DNA of 64,000 bases, taken from NCBI RefSeq assembly GCF_010723575.1, contig NZ_BLKZ01000001.1, positions 2,604,001 through 2,668,000 on the forward strand, given 5' to 3'. A model generated the notes under the pieces. It was not told the origin of the DNA. It saw only the letters and a program-made list of their open reading frames with translations, and searched no databases. The DNA comes from Mycobacterium bourgelatii. GTDB lineage: Bacteria; Actinomycetota; Actinomycetes; Mycobacteriales; Mycobacteriaceae. The translations under genes were made by a program, and so were the position numbers. Below, piece after piece: positions 1 to 8,374 of this stretch (within the stretch, counting starts at the first letter, position 1; each line of letters opens with the position of its first letter).

Positions 1-544
1 GTGAGGCCTTGCGGATGCGAATTGCGGAGACGATCTCAAAGGCGCCGATGACCACGAGCCAGACGCCCACGACGATCGCCAGCGTGATGATCGACTTGAA
101 GGGCGAGGCCATGATGACAATCCCGGCGATCAAGCTGATGACGCCGATGAAGATCGCCCATCCTCTGCCCGGCAGAGTGGGGTCGCTGATGGCCGACACG
201 CTGGTTGCGACACCGCGGAAGATGAACCCGATGCCGATCCAGATGGCCAGCAACAAAACCGCGTCCCCGAAGTGACGGAACGCGAGCACGGCCAGGACCA
301 GGGATGCCGCACCGCTGATGAACAGCAGGACTCGACTGCCGGCGGACACATGCAGCGCGAAGGCGAACGCGACCTGAGCGGCACCGGTGATCAACAGATA
401 GGCGCCGAAAACCAGCGCGGCCACCAAGACGGTTTGTCCTGGCCAGGCCAGCACGACAGCGCCCAAAATCAGCGACAGGATTCCCGACGCGAGCGTCGAC
501 TTCCAGAGATGTGGCAACAAGCTTGGGACTGGGAGGGGTTCCAT
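1..544 (-). CDS. HdeD-like (DUF308) membrane protein, partial at window edge
   Basis: Reading the minus strand from the ATG at 544 gives an uninterrupted frame that runs off the left edge, so the C-terminus is missing. The visible ~181 residues are very hydrophobic, with about six short membrane segments separated by tiny loops, and contain repeated Gly-rich helices typical of the HdeD/DUF308 family of small multi-pass proteins. Position immediately downstream of cya matches Rv1624c of M. tuberculosis. The function is unknown; HdeD in enteric bacteria is linked to acid stress, but that role should not be transferred. An in-frame ATG at 562 would add six residues, and neither start has a clear ribosome binding site. 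It lies 67 bases beyond the cyclase stop and is probably co-transcribed. Confidence 0.8.
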   Translation of the reverse strand, partial: MEPLPVPSLLPHLWKSTLASGILSLILGAVVLAWPGQTVLVAALVFGAYLLITGAAQVAFAFALHVSAGSRVLLFISGAASLVLAVLAFRHFGDAVLLLAIWIGIGFIFRGVATSVSAISDPTLPGRGWAIFIGVISLIAGIVIMASPFKSIITLAIVVGVWLVVIGAFEIVSAIRIRKAS

Positions 545-611
545 GGCACCAGTGTGACGCATGTGGCGATTCTGGTACAGAGGACTTTGGGCCCTTTACG
601 GGTCACCCAGG

Positions 612-1964
612 TCAGACAGGTGCCGCGCTGGTTTCGGGGGTAGTTTCCCGAGCTTCCTCGGGGGCGAGCGGCTCGCTGGGCTTGGGTGCTGGCTTGCGAC
701 CGAGCAAATACCACGTGCGCATGATGCCTTTGCCCTTGACGTCGATGTGCCCGCGCTCGCGCAGCAGGAACTCGTCCTTGAGGCGTTCGTAGACGTCGTC
801 GGGAACTTGGATCTGTCCCACCGAGTCGGTGGATTCCATCCGCGAGGCGACGTTGACGGCATCGCCCCAGACGTCGTAGAAGAACCGGCGGGATCCGACC
901 ACACCCGCCACCACCGGGCCGGTCGCCATTCCCACCCGCAACGGCACCGGTCGGCCGCTCGGATCTTTGAGAGCCGAAGCCGCAGCGACCATGTCGAGCG
1001 CGAAGTCGGCCAACGCCTGCACGTGGTCGGGCCGTGGTCGCGGGACTCCACTGACCACCATGTACGAGTCGCCGCTGACCTTGATCTTTTCTAGTCCGTG
1101 CTTGTCCACCAGTTGGTCGAAGGCGCTGTACAGCCGGTCCAGGAAGCGCACCAGGTCGGCCGGCGCAGTGGCGCTGGCTCGCTCGGTAAATCCCACGATG
1201 TCGGCGAACAGGACCGATGCCTCGTCATACTTGTCGGCGATGACGTGGCGGTCGCCTTCTTTGAGCCGTTCGGCGATGCTAGGCGGAAGGATGTTCGTCA
1301 GCAGCGCTTCTGAGCGCTGGTACTGCGACTCCATCACCGCCTCGGCGCGGGCGGTGTCGCGCAGCGCAAACCACACGGTGACCACCACGAGCACGACGGA
1401 CGAGACCGTGGTGATGACGAAGCCCGTCGCCGTGGCCCATTCGGGCTGCAGCCCGGTGTCTTGCGGTACCAGGAATTCCGACGCGATGACCAGGGCCGCG
1501 GCCAGCGCCGCCAGGCAGCTCGCCAAAACGATGTGTTCGATGCCCAGCAGAAGCACCGCCAAACAGGCCCCCACCAGGAAGAAGAGCTGACCGCCCGAAT
1601 TGGTGCCGACGTCCCAAAGACTGGCGAATACCGTCATGTACGCCGCACCAAAGAACGTCAGGGGACCTACCAGCTCACCGAAGCGGTGCAAGAAGGGGAC
1701 GATCATGAAGATGGTCGTGCCAACCAGGTTGATCGAGATCACCTGCCAGTACCAGGAGCCCATGAACAACTGGATGGCGATGAAGCTGACGCTGACCATC
1801 ACCGCCAACCAGGCGGCGACATTCAGGATCCGGGCCCGCCGCGCGGCGCTGGCCGCATAGTGCTGGCCGATGTCGCGGGTCTGTTCACGCACGACGGCTT
1901 TACAGTCCGGGCGGGGGGAGCCGTCGAACTGGACGGGTGGGGCACCGCATTTCTTAGCCGCCAC
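612..1964 (-). CDS. cya: Membrane class III adenylyl cyclase (Rv1625c type)
   Basis: Makes cAMP from ATP at the inner face of the membrane. The 450-residue protein has a ~45-residue cytoplasmic N-terminus, six membrane helices between residues 46 and 200, and a C-terminal class IIIa cyclase domain that works as a homodimer. All catalytic residues known for Rv1625c are in place with a one-residue offset: metal-binding D255 and D299, base-recognising K295 and D364, and transition-state N371 and R375. This architecture resembles half of a mammalian adenylyl cyclase. The C-terminal tail after residue 425 is Pro/Glu-rich and probably disordered. The ATG start is supported by conserved length (443 in M. 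tuberculosis). It is followed by the HdeD-like gene on the same strand. Confidence 0.95.
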   Translation of the reverse strand: MAAKKCGAPPVQFDGSPRPDCKAVVREQTRDIGQHYAASAARRARILNVAAWLAVMVSVSFIAIQLFMGSWYWQVISINLVGTTIFMIVPFLHRFGELVGPLTFFGAAYMTVFASLWDVGTNSGGQLFFLVGACLAVLLLGIEHIVLASCLAALAAALVIASEFLVPQDTGLQPEWATATGFVITTVSSVVLVVVTVWFALRDTARAEAVMESQYQRSEALLTNILPPSIAERLKEGDRHVIADKYDEASVLFADIVGFTERASATAPADLVRFLDRLYSAFDQLVDKHGLEKIKVSGDSYMVVSGVPRPRPDHVQALADFALDMVAAASALKDPSGRPVPLRVGMATGPVVAGVVGSRRFFYDVWGDAVNVASRMESTDSVGQIQVPDDVYERLKDEFLLRERGHIDVKGKGIMRTWYLLGRKPAPKPSEPLAPEEARETTPETSAAPV

Positions 1965-2119
1965 GTGTCACAGCCTACTTGCTGAGCTCGATATTTACCG
2001 CTGCCGGCGTCAGCTGATCACCGGCATCGAGGCCAAAGGGGCCGACGGCCACCTGGCCCGGATACTGGGCGATGGCGGTGTGGTGACGGAATCACAGTCG
2101 CCGTGTAGGGGCCGTACCC

Positions 2120-2671
2120 CTAGTAGTCGCTCATATCCGCGATCCAAGGTATGCCGAAAAACCCCGAGCGTACCGTCAGCAGTACTGACCCGCCACTCCG
2201 CGTGCTAGTCACGTGCCAATAATGTCGCTGCGGATTGAATTCCGCTTGCCGCACTACTCCATCGATGACCGCCGTAACGCTGCGGCTCGGTGGATGCTTT
2301 CCTCTAGGCGGCCAAATCGGCTTGCCTTCAATCACCTTGACGGTTCCCGCCGTAGTGATCTCCGGACCAGAGTCCAGGTACACGTTGACCCATGGCGCCC
2401 ACGAGACACCACAGATGAGCCCGCCCACAACGATCGCGACGTAGGTGCCGATGTGGCGCTTAAACGAATCGTCCCTGGGTGCCACGACGAAGAACCAGAC
2501 CGAATAGGCGACGCCGAGGACCGCGCCCAGCTCCAGCCCGTAAGGCCAGGTGCTCTCGAAGTACGGGTGCTCGTCGCGCAGTCTCCTGCTAGCCGTACCC
2601 AGTTGGACCAGTATGGCGACGATTGCGATAAAGAACCCGCTGTAGGCCAAGATCGCCCGCGCCCTAGTCAT
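2120..2671 (-). CDS. Small membrane protein of unknown function
   Basis: A 183-residue protein with three predicted membrane helices in its first half (about residues 7-25, 45-65 and 75-95) and a soluble C-terminal half rich in beta-branched residues. I do not recognise the family. The gene stands alone between cya and the tRNA gene, with 155 bases on the cya side, and has no counterpart that I recall at this place in M. tuberculosis. ATG start. Codon use is less extreme than in its neighbours, with several AT-ending codons, so it may be an acquired gene. The opposite strand is also open over part of this stretch, but the membrane-helix pattern favours this frame. Confidence 0.6.
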   Translation of the reverse strand: MTRARAILAYSGFFIAIVAILVQLGTASRRLRDEHPYFESTWPYGLELGAVLGVAYSVWFFVVAPRDDSFKRHIGTYVAIVVGGLICGVSWAPWVNVYLDSGPEITTAGTVKVIEGKPIWPPRGKHPPSRSVTAVIDGVVRQAEFNPQRHYWHVTSTRSGGSVLLTVRSGFFGIPWIADMSDY

Positions 2672-2887
2672 GGGGCGAAGGTAGTGGAAGAAGTGGAGGA
2701 ACTACCAGCGTCGTTGCGCCGTAGCGCGCTCCCGTTTGCGACAGCGCCTCTCTGTCCAGGGTCACACGACGATTACCCTGACCTGGCCCGCTACGGGCGC
2801 ATTTTGCTGATGGCCGGCGCACTAGTGCGGACGCAATTGGTGCCAGCGAGCCGGCTAATGCGGTCACCCGTTGTGAACTGCGATTTC

Positions 2888-2964
2888 TGGTGCCCTCGGT
2901 GAGATTCGAACTCACACTGTACGGGTTTTGAATCCGTTTCCTCTGCCAGTTGGGATACGAGGGC
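2888..2964 (-). tRNA. tRNA-Leu (anticodon CAA)
   Basis: The minus strand folds into a cloverleaf: acceptor GCCCTCG pairs perfectly with CGAGGGC, the T arm is GTGAG-TTCGAAT-CTCAC, and the anticodon loop is TTCAAAA, giving anticodon CAA (leucine). The discriminator base is A73, as leucyl-tRNA synthetase needs, and CCA is encoded. The D stem has one A/C mismatch and the anticodon stem closes with an A/C pair. The variable region between anticodon and T arms is only five bases, whereas leucine tRNAs normally have a long class II arm. The position between cya and pdtaR fits the mycobacterial order. Confidence 0.85.
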
Positions 2965-3067
2965 CTTGCTTCAATGCTCTACGGCCTTAATACCTTAGAA
3001 CAGTCGGATTCCGACTCACCGCCCCCCAAGGTTTCTGTTTGTGAGCGCCCGCGACACAATGTCCGTC

Positions 3068-3688
3068 ATGACCGGGCCCACCAACGACGCCGAAGCCGCA
3101 AAACCACGCCGCGTCCTGATCGCCGAAGACGAAGCGCTGATCCGCATGGACCTGGCGGAGATGCTGCGAGAGGAGGGGTACGAGATCGTCGGCGAGGCCG
3201 GCGACGGGCAGGAAGCCGTCGAGCTGGCCGAGCGCCATAACCCCGATCTGGTGATCATGGACGTCAAGATGCCGCGTCGGGACGGGATCGACGCCGCATC
3301 CGAGATCGCAAGCAAGCGAATCGCGCCGATCGTGGTGCTTACCGCGTTCAGTCAGCGCGATCTGGTGGAGCGCGCGCGTGACGCCGGAGCGATGGCATAT
3401 CTGGTCAAGCCCTTCACCATCAGCGACCTGATTCCGGCCATCGAGCTGGCGCTCAGCCGGTTCAGCGAGATCACCGCGTTGGAGGACGAGGTCGCGACTT
3501 TGTCCGACCGTCTGGAAACCCGCAAGCTCGTCGAGCGCGCCAAGGGCCTGCTACAGGCCAAACAGGGCATGACCGAGCCGGAAGCGTTCAAGTGGATCCA
3601 GCGCGCGGCCATGGACCGGCGGACCACCATGAAGCGCGTCGCCGAGGTCGTCCTGGAAACTCTCGACCCCAAGGAGCCCAAGGAGTAG
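3068..3688 (+). CDS. pdtaR: ANTAR-domain response regulator PdtaR (Rv1626 type)
   Basis: A 206-residue two-domain response regulator. The receiver domain (about residues 12-125) has the acidic pair in IAEDEA, the phosphoacceptor Asp in VIMDVKM and the Lys in YLVKPF. The C-terminal ANTAR domain (about 145-200) has the conserved Ala/Trp/Ala helical pattern (RAKGLLQ...AFKWIQRAAMDRR). In M. tuberculosis PdtaR is phosphorylated by the orphan kinase PdtaS and binds paired RNA hairpins to control translation or termination. I chose the ATG at 3068, which gives the known N-terminus, over the GTG at 3041. The gene stands alone and converges with the thiolase gene across two long hairpins. Confidence 0.96.
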   Translation: MTGPTNDAEAAKPRRVLIAEDEALIRMDLAEMLREEGYEIVGEAGDGQEAVELAERHNPDLVIMDVKMPRRDGIDAASEIASKRIAPIVVLTAFSQRDLVERARDAGAMAYLVKPFTISDLIPAIELALSRFSEITALEDEVATLSDRLETRKLVERAKGLLQAKQGMTEPEAFKWIQRAAMDRRTTMKRVAEVVLETLDPKEPKE

Positions 3689-3696
3689 CTCCGCGC

Positions 3697-3762
3697 CCCC
3701 GCGAGGGTGCGCGTTTGTACGCGACACGCCGGGTAAACGCGTACATTTGCGCGCGCTCGCGC
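3697..3762. repeat. 66-bp palindromic intergenic element, copy 1
   Basis: One of two nearly identical 66-bp units in the pdtaR/thiolase convergent gap. Inside the unit, GCGCGTTTGTACGCG and CGCGTACATTTGCGC are inverted repeats with a three-base internal mismatch around a ~13-base centre, so the transcript would form a long hairpin. It may act as a two-way terminator; no T-tract follows. Copy 2 differs at one base in the centre. Confidence 0.85.
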
Positions 3763-3781
3763 TGCGGCAAGTGGGGGTAGG

Positions 3782-3847
3782 CCCCGCGAGGGTGCGCGTT
3801 TGTACGCGACACGCCGGGTAAACCCGTACATTTGCGCGCGCTCGCGC
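3782..3847. repeat. 66-bp palindromic intergenic element, copy 2
   Basis: Direct repeat of the preceding unit after a 19-base gap. The single difference (AAACCCG instead of AAACGCG) weakens the inner part of the hairpin. It ends 32 bases from the stop of the minus-strand thiolase gene. Confidence 0.85.
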
Positions 3848-3879
3848 CGAGGGGAGGCTCGCGCGCCCCCGCACAATAT

Positions 3880-5085
3880 CTAGCGGGCGACGATCACCGA
3901 AGAGCCGTGGCCGAACAGACCCTGGTTCGCGGTAATGCCCACCTTCGCGTTCTCCACCTGCCGACCGGTGGCCTGCCCACGCAGTTGCCAGGTCAGCTCG
4001 CAGACCTGCGCGATCGCCTGCGCCGGAATGGCCTCGCCGAAGCACGCCAGCCCGCCCGACGGGTTGACGGGGATCCTGCCGCCGACGGTGGTCGCGCCGC
4101 TGCGCAACAGCGCCTCGGCCTCACCCTTGGCGCACAACCCCAGATGCTCGTACCAGTCGAGTTCCAGCGCAGTGGACAGGTCATACACCTCGGCCAGGCT
4201 CAGGTCTTCGGGCCCGATGCCGGCTTCCGCGTAGGCCGCATCAAGGATCTGGTCCTTGAACACCCGATCCGGTGCGGGCACCACCGCGGTGGAATCCGTT
4301 GCAATATCCGGCAATTCGGGTAGATGCTGCGGGTACCGCGGCGTCACGGTGCTGATGGCGCGCACCGACGGCACACCCTCCACCGAACCAAGATGCTTCT
4401 CGGCGAAGGACTTACTCGCCACGATCAATGCGGCCGCGCCGTCCGAGGTGGCGCAAATGTCAAGCAGCCGAAGCGGATCCGAGACCACCGGGCTGGCCAG
4501 CACGTCCTCGACCGAATTCTCCTTGCGGTATCGGGCGTTCGGGTTGTTGAGCCCGTGCTTGGAGTTCTTGACCTTCACCTGCGCGAAATCCTCGAGCGTC
4601 GCGCCGTAGAGGTCCATGCGCCGGCGCGCCAGCAACGCGAAGTACACCGTGTTCGTCGCGCCGATGAGGTGGAAGCGCTGCCAGTCGGGGTCGTTCTTGC
4701 GCTCGCCGCCCACCGGGGCGAAAAAGCCCTTCGGGGTGGTGTCTGCACCGATCACCAGAGCGACGTCGCAGAATCCGGCCAGGATGTGCGCCCGCGCGCT
4801 CTGCAGCGCCTGGGAACCGCTGGCGCACGCCGCATAGCTGGAACTGACGGGTACGCCGTTCCAGCCGAGCTTCTGCGCGAATGTCGAGCCCGCAACGAAA
4901 CCCGGATAGCCGTTGCGGATCGTGTCCGCGCCGGCCACCAGCTGAATTTGCGTCCAGTCCAGTCCGGCTTCGGCAAGTGCGGCACGCGCGGCAACCACAC
5001 CGTACTCGGTGAAGTCACGGCCCCATTTGCCCCACGGGTGCATGCCCGCGCCGAGGATGTAGAGCGGTTCGGGCGTAGTCGTCAT
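3880..5085 (-). CDS. Thiolase-like lipid-transfer protein (Rv1627c type)
   Basis: A 401-residue member of the SCP2/thiolase superfamily, whose members cleave or bind acyl-CoA intermediates of lipid and sterol side chains. The nucleophile region reads SYAACASGSQAL (Cys in a thiolase-like turn) and the C-terminal region carries NPSGGLACFGEA and GHGSSV, the places where thiolases have their His and second Cys. Here the second Cys is not in the classical CxG form. The ATG at 5085 follows GGAGG at a good distance, so I prefer it to the GTG twelve bases upstream. The first codons overlap the end of the DUF35 gene by four bases, so the pair forms an operon and probably a complex, as thiolase/DUF35 pairs do in steroid catabolism. 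A KstR-type operator precedes the operon. Confidence 0.92.
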   Translation of the reverse strand: MTTTPEPLYILGAGMHPWGKWGRDFTEYGVVAARAALAEAGLDWTQIQLVAGADTIRNGYPGFVAGSTFAQKLGWNGVPVSSSYAACASGSQALQSARAHILAGFCDVALVIGADTTPKGFFAPVGGERKNDPDWQRFHLIGATNTVYFALLARRRMDLYGATLEDFAQVKVKNSKHGLNNPNARYRKENSVEDVLASPVVSDPLRLLDICATSDGAAALIVASKSFAEKHLGSVEGVPSVRAISTVTPRYPQHLPELPDIATDSTAVVPAPDRVFKDQILDAAYAEAGIGPEDLSLAEVYDLSTALELDWYEHLGLCAKGEAEALLRSGATTVGGRIPVNPSGGLACFGEAIPAQAIAQVCELTWQLRGQATGRQVENAKVGITANQGLFGHGSSVIVAR

Positions 5086-5522
5086 GCGATCCTCCACGCG
5101 TACACGATGTGCTCGACACCAAGGTCATCCGTATAGAGCGGCATCGTCGTCAGTTCCATCTCGATGCCGACCTTCAAGTCCGCGGCCAGCGTGCCTTCAA
5201 CCACCTTGCCCAGCACGATCAGGCCCTCGTCGGCAAGTTCCACGGCCGCGACGGCGAACGGCTCAAAGGGGTCCGGGGCGGGGTAGGGCGGCGGCGGCGC
5301 GTACCGGTTTTCGGTGTAGCTCCACAACTTGCCTCGGCGCGACAATGCGACGGACTCTAGTTCGTCGCCGGCGCACGCCGGATTGGGGCAATTGTTCTCT
5401 CGCGGCGGGAAGACGTAGGTGCCGCACTGGGGGCATTTTGCGCCGATAAGATGCGGGTTACCTGCGTCATCGACGGCGAACCACCCGTCGATTGCGGGTT
5501 CTTGGTTAGTGACGTCTTGCAC
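5082..5522 (-). CDS. DUF35 zinc-ribbon/OB-fold partner of the thiolase (Rv1628c type)
   Basis: A 146-residue protein with an N-terminal rubredoxin-like zinc ribbon (CPQC ... CPNPAC, about residues 30-50) and a C-terminal OB fold with the repeated acyl-CoA-binding family pattern. DUF35 proteins pair with thiolases or hydratases in lipid and steroid side-chain breakdown. The GTG start is the only good start in frame. It is the first gene of a two-gene operon and is divergent from polA, with the KstR-like site in the 94-base gap between them. Confidence 0.92.
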   Translation of the reverse strand: MQDVTNQEPAIDGWFAVDDAGNPHLIGAKCPQCGTYVFPPRENNCPNPACAGDELESVALSRRGKLWSYTENRYAPPPPYPAPDPFEPFAVAAVELADEGLIVLGKVVEGTLAADLKVGIEMELTTMPLYTDDLGVEHIVYAWRIA

Positions 5523-5550
5523 CCGGCCAGCGTACCCAGCGCCGGCGTAA

Positions 5551-5570
5551 AACTGAAACGTGTTCCAGTT
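5551..5570. promoter_or_regulatory. KstR-type operator
   Basis: The 20-bp near-palindrome AACTGAAACGTGTTCCAGTT lies 29 bases upstream of the DUF35 gene. Its core TGAAACGTGTTCCA fits the published KstR consensus TNNAACNNGTTNNA at every fixed position. KstR is the TetR-family repressor of cholesterol catabolism, and Rv1627c/Rv1628c are recalled members of that regulon. It also lies in the polA promoter region, but regulation of polA is not implied. Confidence 0.8.
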
Positions 5571-5616
5571 TCTGGCGGCCGCGAGTCCGTCGTACCCAGT
5601 GCCTAGAGTGTGATCC

Positions 5617-8319
5617 GTGAGTGCCGCGAGCGATTCTCAGGCCAAGCCGACGTTGATGCTGCTGGACGGCAATTCGCTGGCGTTTCGTGCGTTCTACGCG
5701 CTGCCCGCGGAGAACTTCAAGACCCGCGGCGGGCTGACCACCAACGCCGTCTACGGCTTCACCGCCATGTTGATCAACCTGCTGCGCGACGAGGCCCCGA
5801 CCCACATCGCGGCGGCGTTCGACGTGTCCCGGCAGACCTTCCGCTCGGAGCGCTACCCGGAGTACAAAGCCAACCGGTCCGCAACCCCCGACGAGTTCCA
5901 CGGGCAGATCGACATCACCAAGGAAGTCCTCAACGCACTCGGTATCACCGTGCTGTCCGAACCTGGCTTTGAGGCCGACGACATCATCGCCACGCTGGCC
6001 ACCCAGGCGGAGAACGAGGGTTACCGCGTGCTGGTCGTCACCGGTGACCGCGACTCGCTGCAGTTGGTCAGCGACGACGTGACCGTGCTCTACCCCCGCA
6101 AAGGCGTCAGCGAACTCACCCGCTTCACACCCGAGGCCGTCTTCGAGAAGTACGGCCTCACCCCTCGGCAATACCCGGACTTCGCTGCGCTGCGCGGCGA
6201 CCCGAGCGACAACCTGCCTGGCATTCCGGGAGTGGGGGAGAAGACCGCCTCGAAGTGGATCATCGAGTACGGCTCGCTGCAGTCGCTGGTCGACAACGTC
6301 GACTCGGTGCGCGGCAAGGTCGGCGACGCACTGCGGGCGCACGTGGCCAACGTCGTCCTCAACCGGGACCTCACCGAGTTGGTCAAAGACGTTCCGCTGG
6401 CGCAAACCCCGGACACGCTGCGGCTGCAGCCCTGGGACCGCGACCAGATACACCGGCTCTTCGACGACCTGGAATTCCGTGTGCTGCGCGACAGGTTGTT
6501 CGACACGCTGGCCGCGGTCGAGCCCGAGGTCGAGGAGGGTTTCGACGTGCGCGGCGGCGCGCTGGAGCCCGGAACGGTGAGCCAGTGGCTGGCGGAGCAC
6601 GCCGCCGACGGCCGCCGGGCCGGTCTGACGGTCGTGGGCACCCACCTGCCGCACGGGGGAGACGCCACCGCGCTGGCGATCGCGGCCGCCGACGGCGAGG
6701 GCGCCTACATCGACACCGCCACGCTGACGCCGGAGGACGACGCCGCGCTCGGCGCCTGGCTGGCCGATCCCGACAAACCCAAGGCGCTGCACGAAGCCAA
6801 GTTGGCCATCCACGACCTGGCCGGCCGCGGCTGGGCGCTCAACGGCGTCACCTCCGACACCGCCCTGGCGGCGTACCTGGTGCGGCCGGGTCAACGAAGT
6901 TTCACCCTCGACGACCTGTCGCTGCGTTATCTGCGCCGCGAACTCCGCGCGGAAACTGCTGAACAACAACAACTTTCGCTACTCGACGATGTGGACGGCG
7001 TCGACGAGCAGGCGGTGCAGACGACGATCCTGCGGGCACGTGCGGTGGTGGACCTGGCCGACGCGCTGGACACCGAGCTGGAGCGCATCGAGTCCACCGC
7101 GTTGCTGCGCGACATGGAGCTGCCCGTCCAACAGGTGCTCGCCGACATGGAAGCCGCCGGCATTGCGGTCGACCTGGACAAGCTGACCGAGCTGCAAAGC
7201 GAATTCGCCAACCAGATCCGCGACGCCGCCGAAGCCGCATACGCCGTGATCGGCAAGCAGATCAATCTCGGTTCGCCCAAGCAATTGCAGGTGGTGCTGT
7301 TCGACGAGCTCGGCATGCCCAAGACCAAGCGCACCAAGACCGGCTACACGACCGACGCCGACGCCCTGCAGTCGCTGTTCGACAAGACCGGTCACCCGTT
7401 CCTGCAGCATCTGCTGACCCACCGCGACGTCACCCGCCTCAAGGTCACCGTCGACGGACTGCTCAACGCGGTGGCCGCCGACGGCCGCATCCACACCACC
7501 TTCAATCAGACGATCGCGGCGACCGGCCGGCTGTCGTCCACCGAGCCCAACCTGCAGAACATCCCGATCCGCACCGAAGCCGGACGGCGGATCCGGGATG
7601 CGTTCATCGTCGGACGCGGCTACGCCGAGCTGATGACCGCGGACTACAGCCAGATCGAAATGCGGATCATGGCCCACCTGTCGCGCGACGAAGGACTCAT
7701 CGAGGCGTTCAACACCGGCGAGGACCTGCACTCATTCGTCGCATCCCGCGCCTTCAGCGTGCAGATCAACGAGGTCACCGCCGAACTGCGCCGCCGGGTA
7801 AAGGCGATGTCGTATGGGTTGGCCTACGGGTTGAGCGCCTACGGTCTGTCCGCCCAGCTCAAGATCTCCACCGAGGAAGCCAAGGACCAGATGGACCAGT
7901 ACTTCGCCCGGTTCGGCGGGGTACGCGACTACCTGCTCAATATCGTCGAGCAGGCCCGCAAGGACGGCTACACCTCGACGGTGCTGGGCCGTCGGCGCTA
8001 CCTACCGGAGCTGGACAGCAGCAACCGACAGGTCCGCGAGGCCGCCGAGCGCGCAGCCCTCAACGCCCCGATCCAGGGCAGCGCGGCCGACATCATCAAG
8101 GTGGCGATGATCGAGGTGGCCAAGGCGCTCAAAGAGGCCGGGTTGGCGTCTCGGTTATTGCTGCAGGTCCACGACGAGCTCTTGATCGAAATCGCGCCCG
8201 GCGAGCGGGATCAGGTGGAAAAGCTGGTCCGCGACAAGATGGGCAGCGCCTACCCACTGGACGTGCCGTTGGAGGTTTCCGTGGGCTACGGCCGCAGTTG
8301 GGACGCCGCGGCGCACTAG
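5617..8319 (+). CDS. polA: DNA polymerase I
   Basis: A 900-residue family A polymerase for gap filling in repair and for removal of Okazaki primers. Residues 1-290 form the 5' nuclease with its acidic metal site (LLDGNSLAFR, EADDIIATLA, TGDRDSLQLV). Residues 310-490 correspond to the 3'-5' exonuclease fold but lack the acidic motifs, as in other mycobacterial PolA enzymes, so proofreading is not expected. Polymerase motif A (DYSQIEMR, D676), motif B (RRRVKAMSYGLAYGLSAYG) and motif C (VHDE, D853) are intact. The GTG start lies only seven bases after a TAGAGT hexamer, so the transcript may be leaderless. Length matches M. tuberculosis (904). Confidence 0.98.
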   Translation: MSAASDSQAKPTLMLLDGNSLAFRAFYALPAENFKTRGGLTTNAVYGFTAMLINLLRDEAPTHIAAAFDVSRQTFRSERYPEYKANRSATPDEFHGQIDITKEVLNALGITVLSEPGFEADDIIATLATQAENEGYRVLVVTGDRDSLQLVSDDVTVLYPRKGVSELTRFTPEAVFEKYGLTPRQYPDFAALRGDPSDNLPGIPGVGEKTASKWIIEYGSLQSLVDNVDSVRGKVGDALRAHVANVVLNRDLTELVKDVPLAQTPDTLRLQPWDRDQIHRLFDDLEFRVLRDRLFDTLAAVEPEVEEGFDVRGGALEPGTVSQWLAEHAADGRRAGLTVVGTHLPHGGDATALAIAAADGEGAYIDTATLTPEDDAALGAWLADPDKPKALHEAKLAIHDLAGRGWALNGVTSDTALAAYLVRPGQRSFTLDDLSLRYLRRELRAETAEQQQLSLLDDVDGVDEQAVQTTILRARAVVDLADALDTELERIESTALLRDMELPVQQVLADMEAAGIAVDLDKLTELQSEFANQIRDAAEAAYAVIGKQINLGSPKQLQVVLFDELGMPKTKRTKTGYTTDADALQSLFDKTGHPFLQHLLTHRDVTRLKVTVDGLLNAVAADGRIHTTFNQTIAATGRLSSTEPNLQNIPIRTEAGRRIRDAFIVGRGYAELMTADYSQIEMRIMAHLSRDEGLIEAFNTGEDLHSFVASRAFSVQINEVTAELRRRVKAMSYGLAYGLSAYGLSAQLKISTEEAKDQMDQYFARFGGVRDYLLNIVEQARKDGYTSTVLGRRRYLPELDSSNRQVREAAERAALNAPIQGSAADIIKVAMIEVAKALKEAGLASRLLLQVHDELLIEIAPGERDQVEKLVRDKMGSAYPLDVPLEVSVGYGRSWDAAAH

Positions 8320-8374
8320 GCGCACCCCCGGACCAGCGTCGACTCCCCGGGTGTTTTCGGGCGAAAATAGCCGG

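Noticed and set aside
2213..2902. Plus-strand frame opposite the small membrane protein
   Set aside because: Charged low-complexity translation without hydrophobic pattern; the minus strand gives three clear membrane helices.
5506..6972. Long minus-strand frame opposite polA
   Set aside because: polA motifs are complete on the plus strand; the antisense product has shadow composition.
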